DNA from: Oscillospiraceae bacterium
GTDB lineage: Bacteria; Bacillota; Clostridia; Oscillospirales; Ruminococcaceae
Assembly (NCBI GenBank): GCA_014799395.1
Contig: JAAVID010000050.1
Coordinates: 1 to 39,412 of the forward strand
DNA length: 39,412 bases
Direction of reading: 5' to 3'
The notes under the pieces are model-generated. The model was not told the DNA's origin, did not search any database, and saw only the letters and a list, made by a program, of their open reading frames with translations. A program made the position numbers and the translations under genes. Below, piece after piece: positions 7,770 through 16,377 of this stretch. Numbering within the stretch: the stretch's first letter is position 1; each line of letters opens with the position of its first letter.

Positions 7770-8726
7770 ATGAACAATAAAGACAAGAACAGAAGATTTA
7801 TGAACAGTCTTATGGCGTTTATCGTCGGGTTGTTCTTTGGCGTTATGATAATGTTTTTTTACGCGCCCGACGACATTCCTTTTATGGCGGCGCTGTTCAG
7901 CCTTTCCTGTCTGACGGCGTTTGCGGCGCTGGCGTCGTTTGTGCTGTCGGAGTTTATCGTGCCGTACCGCAATAAGAAAAGAGCCGCGGTGCGCGCTCTC
8001 GGCAAGGACGGCTTAAAGATACTGCGCAAGGACGAGACCGCAAGGCTCGCCTACAAGGGCATTTACTCGATAATGGACGGCAAATATCCCCGGGCGGAGG
8101 AATATCTTCAGCAGGCGCTCGCGCGTTCGGACGTGCGCCAGAATCAGATGTTCTGCATTGAATGGCTGATACGGCTGTACGAGGCTATGGACAACGAGGG
8201 GAAAATGCTGTGGTGCTACCGCAAGGCGGTGGAATATTCGCCGGACAACGCCGAGGCGCAGTCGCGGCTCGGTCACGCGTATTTCGCGGACGGAAAGCTC
8301 GACCAGGCTATGTACTGCTTCGAGCAGGCTCTCCGCTATGACCCCAACAACGGGTATTCGTATTTCAGCATAGCCAAGATACAGCTTATCCGCGGTCAGG
8401 ACAGCACGGCGTTTGAGACGCTCCAGAAGCTCGTTAAGATAAACGAAAATCACCCCCTCTGTCACGCGGAGCTTGCGGATTATTACGCAATGCAGAACAA
8501 CAGGGAAATGGCTGAGGAGGAGTGTAAAAAGGCTCAGCTTTGCGGCATAAAGGAGCCCGAGGAGCTGAACAAGCGCATAAACGCAATGCTCAGCTTTCAC
8601 GAGACGGAATTTTCGGGCGGCGACCTGCCGACTATGTATTACAGAAAAATAGAGAAATCCGAGCCTAAAGAGGACGTTCACCGCGGAGGGCATAACGCGG
8701 TCGAGAATTCGGGAGATGTAAAATGA
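7770..8726 (+). CDS. TPR-repeat membrane protein
   Basis: 318-aa protein with two N-terminal membrane helices (about 14-31 and 37-62), then a cytoplasmic TPR domain. Recognisable TPR units lie at about 95-125 (KYPRAEEYLQQALARS), 132-160 (WCYRKAVEYSPDNAEAQSRL) and 161-195 (GHAYFADGKLDQAMYCFEQALRYDP region). It is probably an anchored protein-protein interaction scaffold. The ATG is preceded by AAGGAG at 7 nt. It lies between ruvA and ruvB and its end overlaps the phosphatase start (ATGA), but nothing in the sequence shows that it works with the Ruv complex. Confidence 0.82.
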   Translation: MNNKDKNRRFMNSLMAFIVGLFFGVMIMFFYAPDDIPFMAALFSLSCLTAFAALASFVLSEFIVPYRNKKRAAVRALGKDGLKILRKDETARLAYKGIYSIMDGKYPRAEEYLQQALARSDVRQNQMFCIEWLIRLYEAMDNEGKMLWCYRKAVEYSPDNAEAQSRLGHAYFADGKLDQAMYCFEQALRYDPNNGYSYFSIAKIQLIRGQDSTAFETLQKLVKINENHPLCHAELADYYAMQNNREMAEEECKKAQLCGIKEPEELNKRINAMLSFHETEFSGGDLPTMYYRKIEKSEPKEDVHRGGHNAVENSGDVK

Positions 8727-9304
8727 CAAAGGTTTATTTTGTTCGTCACGCGCAGTCCGACAGTTCGGTTCACGATGACCGTGCCAGACCGCTTACCGAG
8801 GACGGACGGCGCGACAGCAAGGCGGTCGCTTGGCTGCTTTCGGGGAGAAATATTTCATACATAGCCTCAAGCCCGTATACAAGGACTGTCGAGACTATCT
8901 CGCCTTTCGCGGAGCTTTCGGGCTTGAAAATCAACACATACGAGGACTTGCGCGAGCGCAGCGCGGGCGGTTGGCACGGCGATAATTTCTTTTATTTCAT
9001 TGAAAAGCAGTGGGCGGATTTCAATTATCATATTGAGGACGGCGAATGTCTGCGGGAGGTTCAGGAGCGCAATATACGGGTACTTAAAAATCTTCTCGCG
9101 GAGCATAATGGCGAAAATATCGTTGTTGCGACGCACGGCACGGCGCTTTCGACTATGCTGAACTATTACTATCCTCGGTTTGATTTCGAGTACTTTAAGA
9201 AGATAGTGAACTTTATGCCGTTTGTGATACGGCTGGATTTTGAGGGAGATATGCTCGTGAATTATCAGGTGGAATTGATAATTCACAAAGAATACAAAAG
9301 CTGA
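8723..9304 (+). CDS. Histidine phosphatase (phosphoglycerate mutase-like)
   Basis: 193-aa member of the histidine phosphatase branch that includes GpmB/CobC-like enzymes. RHAQSD (8-13) holds the catalytic histidine that is phosphorylated, SSPYTRTVET is the second phosphate-binding segment, ERSAGGW is near the acid/base position, and ATHGTAL near residue 136 provides the second active-site histidine. Length is typical for a single-domain phosphatase. It overlaps the TPR gene by 4 nt and precedes ruvB by 13 nt. The substrate cannot be read from the sequence. Confidence 0.88.
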   Translation: MTKVYFVRHAQSDSSVHDDRARPLTEDGRRDSKAVAWLLSGRNISYIASSPYTRTVETISPFAELSGLKINTYEDLRERSAGGWHGDNFFYFIEKQWADFNYHIEDGECLREVQERNIRVLKNLLAEHNGENIVVATHGTALSTMLNYYYPRFDFEYFKKIVNFMPFVIRLDFEGDMLVNYQVELIIHKEYKS

Positions 9305-9317
9305 AAGGTAATCCAAG

Positions 9318-10373
9318 ATGTTAGAAATGTCAAACGACGAGTTCGATTTTAACGCGGGTGAGCGCATTGTCGAGCCGTCATTTAACGAAACGGACAGCGA
9401 AACGGACTTGACGCTTCGTCCGAAAACCCTTGCCGAGTACATAGGACAGGACAAGGTCAAGGAGAATATGGCGGTGTACATCGAGGCGGCGAAAAAGCGC
9501 GGGGAGTGTCTGGATCACGTCCTGCTGTACGGACCTCCGGGACTTGGCAAGACCACGCTGTCGTGCATTATCGCGGCGGAAATGGGAGTCAATATCCGGA
9601 TAACGTCGGGCCCCGCTATCGAAAAGGCGGGCGACCTTGCGGCGCTGCTGACGAATTTACAGGCGAACGACGTGCTGTTTATCGACGAGATACACAGGCT
9701 CTCCCGTCAGGTCGAGGAGGTACTGTACCCCGCAATGGAGGACTACGCGCTTGATATAGTAATGGGCAACGGTCCCGCGGCGCGTTCGATAAGAATAGAC
9801 CTGCCGAAATTCACGCTTATCGGCGCGACTACGCGTTCGGGTCAGCTCTCCGCGCCGCTCCGCGACCGCTTCGGCGTAGTTCAGCGGCTGGAGCTGTATA
9901 CTCACGAGCAATTGTGCGATATAGTTCAGCGTTCCGCGGTGATACTCGGTATCCCGTGTATGAAGGACGGCGCTATGGAAGTGGCAAGGCGTTCGCGAGG
10001 AACTCCCCGTATTGCCAACCGTCTGCTGAAACGCGTCCGCGATTTCGCGGAGGTCCTCGGCAACGGCAAGGTAACGCGCGAGATTGCCGATGTCGCGCTG
10101 CAAAAGCTGGAAATAGATCAGCTCGGACTTGACAGTCTCGACCGCCGTTTCCTTGAAATGATAATCAAGGGCTACAACGGAGGCCCCGTGGGGCTTTCAA
10201 CGCTTGCCTCGGCGCTGAATGAAGAAGCGGTAACGCTGGAGGACGTGTGCGAGCCGTATCTTATGCAATTGGGTTTTGTCGCGAAAACTCCGCGCGGACG
10301 CGTCGCGACGTCGCTTGCTTACCGTCATCTCGGCATTATACAGGACGGACAGCAGACGTTGGAGGATATTTAA
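9318..10373 (+). CDS. ruvB: Holliday junction helicase RuvB
   Basis: AAA+ motor that drives branch migration with RuvA. The 351-aa protein has the Walker A GPPGLGKT (72-79), Walker B FIDEIH (121-126), the sensor region IGATTRSG (168-175), arginine-rich LRDRFG, and the C-terminal winged-helix DNA-binding domain ending [13 protein letters not shown]. It has a ~30-residue acidic N-terminal extension before the conserved [13 protein letters not shown]. The ribosome site GAAAGGT is moderate. The stop overlaps the next ATG (TAATG). Confidence 0.97.
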   Translation: MLEMSNDEFDFNAGERIVEPSFNETDSETDLTLRPKTLAEYIGQDKVKENMAVYIEAAKKRGECLDHVLLYGPPGLGKTTLSCIIAAEMGVNIRITSGPAIEKAGDLAALLTNLQANDVLFIDEIHRLSRQVEEVLYPAMEDYALDIVMGNGPAARSIRIDLPKFTLIGATTRSGQLSAPLRDRFGVVQRLELYTHEQLCDIVQRSAVILGIPCMKDGAMEVARRSRGTPRIANRLLKRVRDFAEVLGNGKVTREIADVALQKLEIDQLGLDSLDRRFLEMIIKGYNGGPVGLSTLASALNEEAVTLEDVCEPYLMQLGFVAKTPRGRVATSLAYRHLGIIQDGQQTLEDI

Positions 10374-11155
10374 TGAGGGTCATCAAGAACAACATCGGCG
10401 TTGCTTTGTCTCTCGTATTTTACGCGGCGTTTTACGGGGTCGTGCTTATATCCCGTAAATTAGAACTTGACGGCGCGCAGTGGTATTTTTTCAGCAGCGC
10501 GCAGCGGCTGATATTCGGCATTGCCGCGCTGATAATTTTCGTCAAGCTGTTTCATAAGGAAAAATGCGTTATCAATTTTAATGGCTTTAAAGCCGCGCTG
10601 TTTGCGGGCTTGGGTATGATATTGCTTACGGTTATGTCGGCGGCGTATGTGATGATAGGCGCGGCTTCGTTTATTGACACCACGTTCGCGATAGTGTTCT
10701 CGTGCCTGTTTTGTCAGCAACTGACGACCGGCTTCTGGGAAGAAATGGTGTTCCGCGCGTTCGTTACGGAGGGTTACTTTCACGGAGAGCGCACTTGGAA
10801 AAGACGGCTCTGCTACGCGTTATTGTCGTTTGTAATTTTCGGGCTGATACACGCGATAGAATGCGACAGCCTTGGCTTCGCGCTGTACCGCTTTTTCTAT
10901 ACGGGAGCAATGGGCTTTATGTTCGCGGCGGTATATCTGCACTCGCACAATATTTTAATGCCTATGCTGCTGCATTTCGTGTATGACGTTTTCGCGAACG
11001 CTACGATTTTTGTCGCCGAGTGGAACGAGGAAAGCCAAGTGTTTATCTTTGTCGACAACTATTTGCAGTGGATAATTATGGGGATAGCGTTTGTTTGGGC
11101 GGTATGGTTTGTGCTGCGAAAGGATAAGGACTATAAACGCGTTGGGGAAGTGTGA
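10373..11155 (+). CDS. CPBP family intramembrane metalloprotease
   Basis: 260-aa polytopic protein of the CPBP (CAAX protease / bacteriocin-processing) family. The three hallmark motifs are present: E123-E124-xxx-R128 in WEEMVFR, F156-xxx-H160 in FGLIH, and H201-xxx-D205 in HFVYD. About seven hydrophobic helices surround them. Such enzymes cleave membrane-embedded substrates. Translation starts at the ATG that overlaps the ruvB stop by one base, with GGAGG inside the end of ruvB. No bacteriocin or prenylation gene is nearby, so the substrate is unknown. Confidence 0.86.
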   Translation: MRVIKNNIGVALSLVFYAAFYGVVLISRKLELDGAQWYFFSSAQRLIFGIAALIIFVKLFHKEKCVINFNGFKAALFAGLGMILLTVMSAAYVMIGAASFIDTTFAIVFSCLFCQQLTTGFWEEMVFRAFVTEGYFHGERTWKRRLCYALLSFVIFGLIHAIECDSLGFALYRFFYTGAMGFMFAAVYLHSHNILMPMLLHFVYDVFANATIFVAEWNEESQVFIFVDNYLQWIIMGIAFVWAVWFVLRKDKDYKRVGEV

Positions 11156-11754
11156 CTTGTGAGCAATTTTATCGGAATATGATTACAAAACTGAAATACG
11201 GAAATACAAACACATATTTTGTCGGCGGATTGCTGATCGATACGGACTACGCGGGAACTCTGCCGTGTTTTTACAAAGAAATAAAGAAAAACGGTATCTC
11301 GGTTACGGACATAAAATATGTTCTTGCTACGCACTATCACCCCGATCATATGGGACTTATCGGAGAATTGACGGAGCCTGGGGTTAAACTGCTGCTGATG
11401 GAGCATCAGGTCGGATACGTTCATTTTTCGGACGAGATATTTCGGCGTGAACCGCGCTTGGATTATAAGCCGATAGACGAAAGCAAAGCCGTAGTAATAA
11501 GCTGTGGGGAAAGCAGAAGTTTTCTTTGTGACATGGGCATACAAGGCGAGATAATTCTGACAAAAAGTCACAGTGATGACGGTGCGGCTGTTATTTTAGA
11601 TGACGGGAATTGTTTTGCGGGCGATCTGGAGCCGTTTGAATTTATCGGCGCATATGAAAAAAATCCGGCGCTGCAAAGGGATTGGGAGCTGATATTAAGC
11701 TATGACCTCGCGGTGATACATTACGGTCATGCCAACGAAAAGATAATGAGGTAA
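11152..11754 (+). CDS. MBL-fold metallo-hydrolase
   Basis: 200-aa metallo-beta-lactamase-fold protein. The metal-binding signature H61-Y-H63-P-D65-H66 is clear (THYHPDHMG), followed by a likely third metal ligand in KSHSDDGA and a C-terminal IHYGHAN histidine. The predicted start is a GTG that overlaps the CPBP stop by 4 nt (GTGA); an in-frame ATG at 11179 is the alternative and would shorten the protein by 9 residues. Substrate unknown; this fold covers thioester, lactone and phosphodiester hydrolases. Confidence 0.83.
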   Translation: MTCEQFYRNMITKLKYGNTNTYFVGGLLIDTDYAGTLPCFYKEIKKNGISVTDIKYVLATHYHPDHMGLIGELTEPGVKLLLMEHQVGYVHFSDEIFRREPRLDYKPIDESKAVVISCGESRSFLCDMGIQGEIILTKSHSDDGAAVILDDGNCFAGDLEPFEFIGAYEKNPALQRDWELILSYDLAVIHYGHANEKIMR

Positions 11755-11757
11755 ACT

Positions 11758-12258
11758 ATGAGATTCAAATACTGCCCCGACTGCGGGGAAAAGCTGATAA
11801 TGAAGCCGATAGGCGACGAGGGCGACGTGCCGTTCTGCGAAAGGTGCAGCCGCCCGTGGTTCGATATGTTTTCGAGCGCGGTCATCGTGCTTGTCGTCAA
11901 CGAGTACGGCGAGGTGGTTCTGTTACAGCAGGACTATATGTCGGCGGAATACCGCGTTCTCGTGTCGGGCTACATAAAGCCGGGCGAGAGCGCCGAGGAT
12001 ACCGCGCGCCGCGAGGTCGCCGAGGAGATAGGCGTCGAGCTTACGGAAAACCGTCTTGTCGGGACTTATTGGTTCGAGAAAAAGGGAATGATGATGATCG
12101 GGTTTATCGCTCACGCGAAAAAGGCGGAGCTCAAGCTCTCTGGCGAGGTCGACAGCGCGGAATGGGTAGCCGCCGAGGAAGCGATAAACCTTGTACACCC
12201 GAAAGGGGCTGTTTCGTATGCGCTTTTGGAGGAGTATTTAAATGAGAATTTCCGATAA
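11758..12258 (+). CDS. Zinc-ribbon NUDIX hydrolase
   Basis: 166-aa protein with an N-terminal zinc ribbon (C6-x2-C9 and C27-x2-C30) and a NUDIX domain. The NUDIX box is complete: G71-x5-E77-x7-R85-E86-V-A-E89-E90-x-G92. The ribbon-plus-NUDIX order recalls NudC NADH pyrophosphatases, but the NudC specificity motif (SQPWPFP type) after the box is absent, so the nucleotide substrate is unassigned. It lies 3 nt after the MBL gene, and its last 17 nt overlap the methyltransferase gene. Confidence 0.87.
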   Translation: MRFKYCPDCGEKLIMKPIGDEGDVPFCERCSRPWFDMFSSAVIVLVVNEYGEVVLLQQDYMSAEYRVLVSGYIKPGESAEDTARREVAEEIGVELTENRLVGTYWFEKKGMMMIGFIAHAKKAELKLSGEVDSAEWVAAEEAINLVHPKGAVSYALLEEYLNENFR

Positions 12259-13141
12259 ATGGATAGACTATGAACTTATAGACACTTCCGACGGCGAGCG
12301 GCTGGAGCGCTGGGGCGACGTTACTCTGATACGCCCCGACCCGCAGATAATCTGGAAGAATGAGGGCGAGGCACCCGGACCGGGGGCAGCTTCTGCCTGG
12401 AGTTCGGCGCACGCAAGGTATATCCGTTCATCGTCGGGCGGCGGCGCTTGGGATTACCGCAGAAAACTCCCCGAAAGCTGGCAGATAAGCTACGGCAGTC
12501 TGCGGTTTATGGTGAAGCCTACGGGGTTCAAGCATACGGGATTGTTCCCCGAGCAGGCGGTCAACTGGGATTACTGCGGCGATATTATCCGCGCGGCGGG
12601 GCGACCGATAAACGTGCTTAATCTGTTCGCGTACACGGGCGGCGCTACCTTGGCTTGCGCGGAGGCGGGGGCAAAGGTCTGCCACTGCGACGCGGTAAAG
12701 GGTATGGTGGATTGGGCGCGGACGAACGCCAAGCTCTCGGGTCTCGACGATAAGCCGATACGCTGGATAGTCGACGACGCGAACAAATTCATTCGCCGCG
12801 AGATACGCCGCGGCACAAAATACGACGGCGTTATCCTCGACCCGCCGAGCTACGGCAGAGGAACAAACGGCGAGATGTGGAAGCTGGAGGACAGCATTTT
12901 CGGCTTAATGGAGGACATTACGGCGCTGCTGTCGGACAAGCCGCTGTTCGTGCTGCTGAATTCGTACACCACGGGCTTGTCCGCGTCGGTCATGAGTTAT
13001 CTTCTGCAAATGACGGTCGGCAAGCGCTTCCCGATAGAAGTGCAGTCCGAGGAGATAGGTCTGCCCGTAAAGCAGACGGGTCTTCCGCTCCCTTGCGGAA
13101 GTACGGCGATAGTTAAGTTTGCGTTAGCGGAGGAAAAATGA
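12242..13141 (+). CDS. Class I SAM-dependent methyltransferase (RlmI/RlmK-like)
   Basis: 299-aa Rossmann-fold methyltransferase resembling the catalytic domain of the 23S rRNA cytosine-5 / guanine-7 methyltransferases RlmI and RlmK. FKHTGLFPEQ (96-105) precedes SAM-binding motif I NLFAYTGG (127-134). CDAVKGMVDWARTN binds the SAM ribose region, and the catalytic motif IV is DPPSYGRG (200-207). There is no PUA domain, so it is shorter than RlmI. The ATG at 12242 has GGAGGAG 7 nt upstream, inside the NUDIX gene, giving a 17-nt overlap. RNA is the likely substrate; the target base is not determinable. Confidence 0.84.
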   Translation: MRISDKWIDYELIDTSDGERLERWGDVTLIRPDPQIIWKNEGEAPGPGAASAWSSAHARYIRSSSGGGAWDYRRKLPESWQISYGSLRFMVKPTGFKHTGLFPEQAVNWDYCGDIIRAAGRPINVLNLFAYTGGATLACAEAGAKVCHCDAVKGMVDWARTNAKLSGLDDKPIRWIVDDANKFIRREIRRGTKYDGVILDPPSYGRGTNGEMWKLEDSIFGLMEDITALLSDKPLFVLLNSYTTGLSASVMSYLLQMTVGKRFPIEVQSEEIGLPVKQTGLPLPCGSTAIVKFALAEEK

Positions 13142-13572
13142 TACGGGAAGCAACAAAAAATGATATAAGCAAAATATCCGAAATGGCGGTTTTAATGTGG
13201 ACAGACAATTCCGTCAATGAGTTAGCCGAAGAATTCTCGGAAATTCTCTTAAAAGAGGACGCCCGGATATTTGTGAAATGCGAAAACGATGTTCCCGTCG
13301 GCTTTGCGCAGTGTCAATTGCGGTATGACTATGTTGAGGGAACGCAAACATCTCCCGTCGGGTATTTGGAGGGTATTTTCGTCGATGAGAACTATCGCCA
13401 CGGGGGATACGCAAAAGAGTTGCTGAACAAATGCGAAGCGTGGGCGAAAGAAAAGGGCTGCAAGGAGTTCGCAAGCGATTGCGAGCTTGACAATGATATA
13501 AGTTTCCGATTTCACAAGGCTGTGAACTTTACCGAAGCAAACAGGCTCGTCTGCTTTACAAAACAATTGTAA
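13138..13572 (+). CDS. GNAT acetyltransferase, AAC(6')-I-like
   Basis: 144-aa GNAT-fold acetyltransferase. It strongly resembles the aminoglycoside 6'-N-acetyltransferase type I family: RYDYVEG (62-68), SPVGYLEGIFV (72-82), the acetyl-CoA loop R87-x2-G-x-A, and EFASDCEL (110-117) are in family order, and the length fits. Such enzymes acetylate the 6'-amino group of aminoglycosides, but related chromosomal proteins may have other substrates. It overlaps the methyltransferase by 4 nt and ends the 12-gene run at a terminator. Its sequence is visibly more A/T-rich than its neighbours, compatible with later acquisition. Confidence 0.8.
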   Translation: MIREATKNDISKISEMAVLMWTDNSVNELAEEFSEILLKEDARIFVKCENDVPVGFAQCQLRYDYVEGTQTSPVGYLEGIFVDENYRHGGYAKELLNKCEAWAKEKGCKEFASDCELDNDISFRFHKAVNFTEANRLVCFTKQL

Positions 13573-13586
13573 TTGCGCTTTAACAC

Positions 13587-13623
13587 GCGCTCACGGAAGT
13601 AATTTTCGTGAGCGCTCTTTTTT
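13587..13623 (+). terminator. Terminator ending the ruv operon
   Basis: Stem GCGCTCACG (13587-13595) pairs perfectly with CGTGAGCGC (13607-13615), followed by TCTTTTTT. It lies 15 nt after the acetyltransferase stop. Confidence 0.92.
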
Positions 13624-13636
13624 ATCAAATTTTCAC

Positions 13637-13666
13637 TTGACTTATCTATGCTGTATGGTGTATAAT
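13637..13666 (+). promoter_or_regulatory. Sigma-A promoter for the ecf operon
   Basis: TTGACT (13637-13642) and a perfect TATAAT (13661-13666) with an 18-nt spacer. It leaves a leader of about 115 nt before the ecfA start. Confidence 0.8.
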
Positions 13667-13703
13667 ATAAAATGTATGGCTATATTTAAATATAATCTCG
13701 TTT

Positions 13704-13777
13704 CAGCCTTACAGAAAACAGGGTTTTAATTAAAGACAACATTTTATTGGGAAAAGGCTGCCCGGGTTCCGGGCGGC
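13704..13777 (+). promoter_or_regulatory. Structured leader before ecfA
   Basis: A 9-bp hairpin GCTGCCCGG (13757-13765) / CCGGGCGGC (13769-13777), with a 3-nt loop and one G-U pair, ends 4 nt before the AGAGG ribosome site. It lacks a T-run, so it is not a terminator. CAGCCTT (13704-13710) can alternatively pair with AAGGCTG (13754-13760), which overlaps the hairpin's 5' arm, so the two pairings exclude each other. No known riboswitch class is recognised. Confidence 0.4.
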
Positions 13778-13787
13778 AAAAGAGGAA

Positions 13788-15560
13788 ATGAACTTGGACA
13801 TTATAAAAACGGAAAATCTGAACTATGACTATATACTCCGCGACGACGAGGGCAATATTATCGAGCAGTCGGCGGCGCTGAGGAACGTTAGCTTAAGCGT
13901 TCCCGAGGGGCAGTTTCTGGCGGTGCTGGGGCATAACGGCTGTGGAAAGTCGACGCTGGCGAAGCATTTCAACGCGATACTCACCCCGACCTCGGGGAAA
14001 GTGACCGTGGACGGTATCGACACCGCCGACGAGGACAGGCTGTTCGATATACGGCAGACGGTCGGAATGGTGTTCCAGAACCCCGATAATCAGCTCGTCG
14101 CGACTATCGTCGAGGAGGACGTGGCGTTCGCGCCCGAAAACCTCGGAGTGCCTCCCGAGGAGATACGCGTGCGGGTCGACGACGCGCTGAAACAGGTGGA
14201 CATGTACGAATTCCGCGAGCACGCGCCGCACCAGCTTTCGGGCGGACAGAAGCAGCGTATCGCCATCGCGGGCATTATCGCCATGCAGCCGCGCTGTATC
14301 GTTATGGACGAGCCCACAGCAATGCTCGACCCAAAGGGCAGGCGCGAGGTAATGAAAACGATAAAGCGGCTCAATAAGGAGCAGGGGATAACCGTTATAC
14401 TGATAACCCACTATATGGACGAGGCGGCGCAGGCAGACCGCGTCGTCGTTATGGATAAGGGCACGGTGATAATGGACGACGTTCCGCGGAAAATTTTCGC
14501 GCGCGCGGACGAGCTCACGGCAGTCGGGCTTGACGTTCCGCAGGTCACGGAGCTGTGCGGAATGTTAAGGAAAAGCGGCGTAAATATTTCCGAGGAGATA
14601 ATTTTCGAGGACGAATGCGCCGAGGCGATCGAAATGCTGCCGCTTAAACGCAAAACCGCCGATATGACAAAGACGGTCAATGCCAAGATCGTCGGAAGCG
14701 GGGAAGAGGCGGCGCGGCTGGAAGCGCTTACCTATAAGTACAGCATTGGCACTCCGTTCGAGAAAACCGCGGTCGACAATGTGGACCTTACCGTAAACAA
14801 GGCGGAATTCGTCGGCATTATCGGACACACGGGCAGCGGAAAATCCACGCTGATACAGCACTTCAACGGCTTGGTAAAGCCGACCTCGGGAACCGTTTTC
14901 ATCAACGGGAAGGACATCTGGAGCAAGGACGTGAATATCCGCGATATACGATTTAAGGTCGGTATCGTGTTCCAGTATTCGGAGCACCAGCTTTTTGAGG
15001 AAACGGTAGCAAAGGATATAGCTTACGGTCCGAAAAATATGGGGCTTGCGGGCGAAGAGCTCGACAAGCGCGTAAACGCCGCCGCCGAGAGCATGGAAAT
15101 ATCTCATCTGCTGGGAAAATCGCCGTTTGAGCTGTCGGGCGGTCAGCAGCGCAGAGTGGCGCTCGCGGGCGTGCTGGCAATGGACCCCGAGGTGCTGATA
15201 CTCGACGAGCCCGCCGCCGGTCTCGACCCCAAGGGCAGAGACAAGATACTTTCGCTGATAAAGCAGTATCACGAGCAGTCGGGCAAAACCGTGCTTCTGG
15301 TGTCGCATTCTATGGAGGACATAGTCAAGTTCGCGACCAAGGTGCTGGTTATGAACAAGGGCAAGGTTTTCTGCTACGACGACACGGACAAGGTTTTCGA
15401 GCGCACGGACGACTTAGTCAAGATAGGTCTCGATGTGCCGCAGATAACGCGCCTGTCGCACAGGCTTCTCGAAAAGGGCATTGACATAGGAAACGATATA
15501 TACACAACAGACAGGGCGGCACAGAGACTGCTGTCCCTGATAAAAGGACAGGACAAATGA
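13788..15560 (+). CDS. ecfA: Fused ECF transporter ATPase EcfA1-EcfA2
   Basis: 590-aa protein with two complete ABC ATPase domains that normally come from two genes of about 280 aa. Domain 1 has Walker A GHNGCGKS (48-55), Q-loop FQNPDNQ, signature LSGGQ (150-154) and Walker B IVMDEP (171-176). Domain 2 has GHTGSGKS (346-353), [12 protein letters not shown] (449-453) and ILDEP (471-475). The two Q-loop variants are those of EcfA1 and EcfA2. They power uptake of vitamins and metals through EcfT and separate S components. AGAGG precedes the ATG, and ecfT overlaps its end (ATGA). No S component is nearby, so this is the shared (group II) energising module. Confidence 0.93.
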   Translation: MNLDIIKTENLNYDYILRDDEGNIIEQSAALRNVSLSVPEGQFLAVLGHNGCGKSTLAKHFNAILTPTSGKVTVDGIDTADEDRLFDIRQTVGMVFQNPDNQLVATIVEEDVAFAPENLGVPPEEIRVRVDDALKQVDMYEFREHAPHQLSGGQKQRIAIAGIIAMQPRCIVMDEPTAMLDPKGRREVMKTIKRLNKEQGITVILITHYMDEAAQADRVVVMDKGTVIMDDVPRKIFARADELTAVGLDVPQVTELCGMLRKSGVNISEEIIFEDECAEAIEMLPLKRKTADMTKTVNAKIVGSGEEAARLEALTYKYSIGTPFEKTAVDNVDLTVNKAEFVGIIGHTGSGKSTLIQHFNGLVKPTSGTVFINGKDIWSKDVNIRDIRFKVGIVFQYSEHQLFEETVAKDIAYGPKNMGLAGEELDKRVNAAAESMEISHLLGKSPFELSGGQQRRVALAGVLAMDPEVLILDEPAAGLDPKGRDKILSLIKQYHEQSGKTVLLVSHSMEDIVKFATKVLVMNKGKVFCYDDTDKVFERTDDLVKIGLDVPQITRLSHRLLEKGIDIGNDIYTTDRAAQRLLSLIKGQDK

Positions 15561-16366
15561 TAAAGGATATTACGATAGGGCAGTACTTCCCGGGAACGTC
15601 CGTAATTCATAAAATGGACAGCCGTGTGAAGCTGCTTCTGGATATATTGTATCTGGTGATACTGTTTAGCTCGCAGACGTTTACGGGTCTGCTGGTCTGC
15701 ATTTTGTTTATGGCGGTATGCTATATCATCTCGCGCATAAAGCTGATAATGATACTGAAAAGTATCAAGCCTATACTGCCGCTTATGCTGTTTACGGGCA
15801 TACTCAACGTTTTGTTTATAACGGGCGAGGAGCCGCTGTTTAAATGGTGGATAATTTCGATATACCCCGAGGGCATACGGACGACGCTGTTTATACTTCT
15901 GCGCATACCCGCGCTTATTATCGGAATGTCGCTGCTGACGTATACGACCTCTCCGATAATGCTTACCGACGCTATCGAGCGGCTTCTCTCGCCGCTTAAA
16001 AAGGTAAAGTTTCCCGTTCACGAGCTTTCGATGATGATGACGATAGCGCTGCGCTTTATCCCGACGCTGGTCGAGGAGACGGACAAGATAATGTCCGCGC
16101 AGAAAGCGCGCGGCGCGGAGCTCGACACGGGCGGACTGATGAACAAGGCAAAGGCGCTCGTGCCCGTGCTGATACCGCTGTTCGTTTCGGCGTTCAAGCG
16201 CGCCAACGAGCTGGCTACGGCAATGGAATGCCGCTGCTATCACGGCGGCGAGGGAAGAACGCGGCTGAGACAGCTCAAGACCGCGCCGAGGGATTACGCC
16301 GCGATAGCGGTAATGCTCGCGCTGTTCGCGGGGATAATCGTGCTGAACTGCGTTCCCGTTCTGTAA
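15557..16366 (+). CDS. ecfT: ECF transporter transmembrane component EcfT
   Basis: 269-aa membrane scaffold that links S components to the EcfA ATPases. It has about five to six hydrophobic helices and the two coupling motifs contacting the ATPases: QKARGAEL (about 178-185) and the second, here [10 protein letters not shown], where the usual Ala-Arg-Gly reads Cys-Arg-Cys. The opening [18 protein letters not shown] is typical of the family. It overlaps ecfA by 4 nt and truA follows 11 nt later, matching the Bacillus ecfA1-ecfA2-ecfT-truA order. Confidence 0.94.
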   Translation: MIKDITIGQYFPGTSVIHKMDSRVKLLLDILYLVILFSSQTFTGLLVCILFMAVCYIISRIKLIMILKSIKPILPLMLFTGILNVLFITGEEPLFKWWIISIYPEGIRTTLFILLRIPALIIGMSLLTYTTSPIMLTDAIERLLSPLKKVKFPVHELSMMMTIALRFIPTLVEETDKIMSAQKARGAELDTGGLMNKAKALVPVLIPLFVSAFKRANELATAMECRCYHGGEGRTRLRQLKTAPRDYAAIAVMLALFAGIIVLNCVPVL

Positions 16367-16377
16367 GCGGAGGAACT

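Noticed and set aside
11758-12258. NudC NADH pyrophosphatase
   Set aside because: Zinc ribbon and NUDIX box fit, but the downstream specificity motif is missing and the protein is shorter, so only the general family is claimed.
14565-15308. A 247-codon open frame antisense to the second EcfA domain, and similar long frames opposite clpE and dusB
   Set aside because: All lie within confidently assigned genes and contain no recognisable domain; shadows of high-G+C coding sequence.
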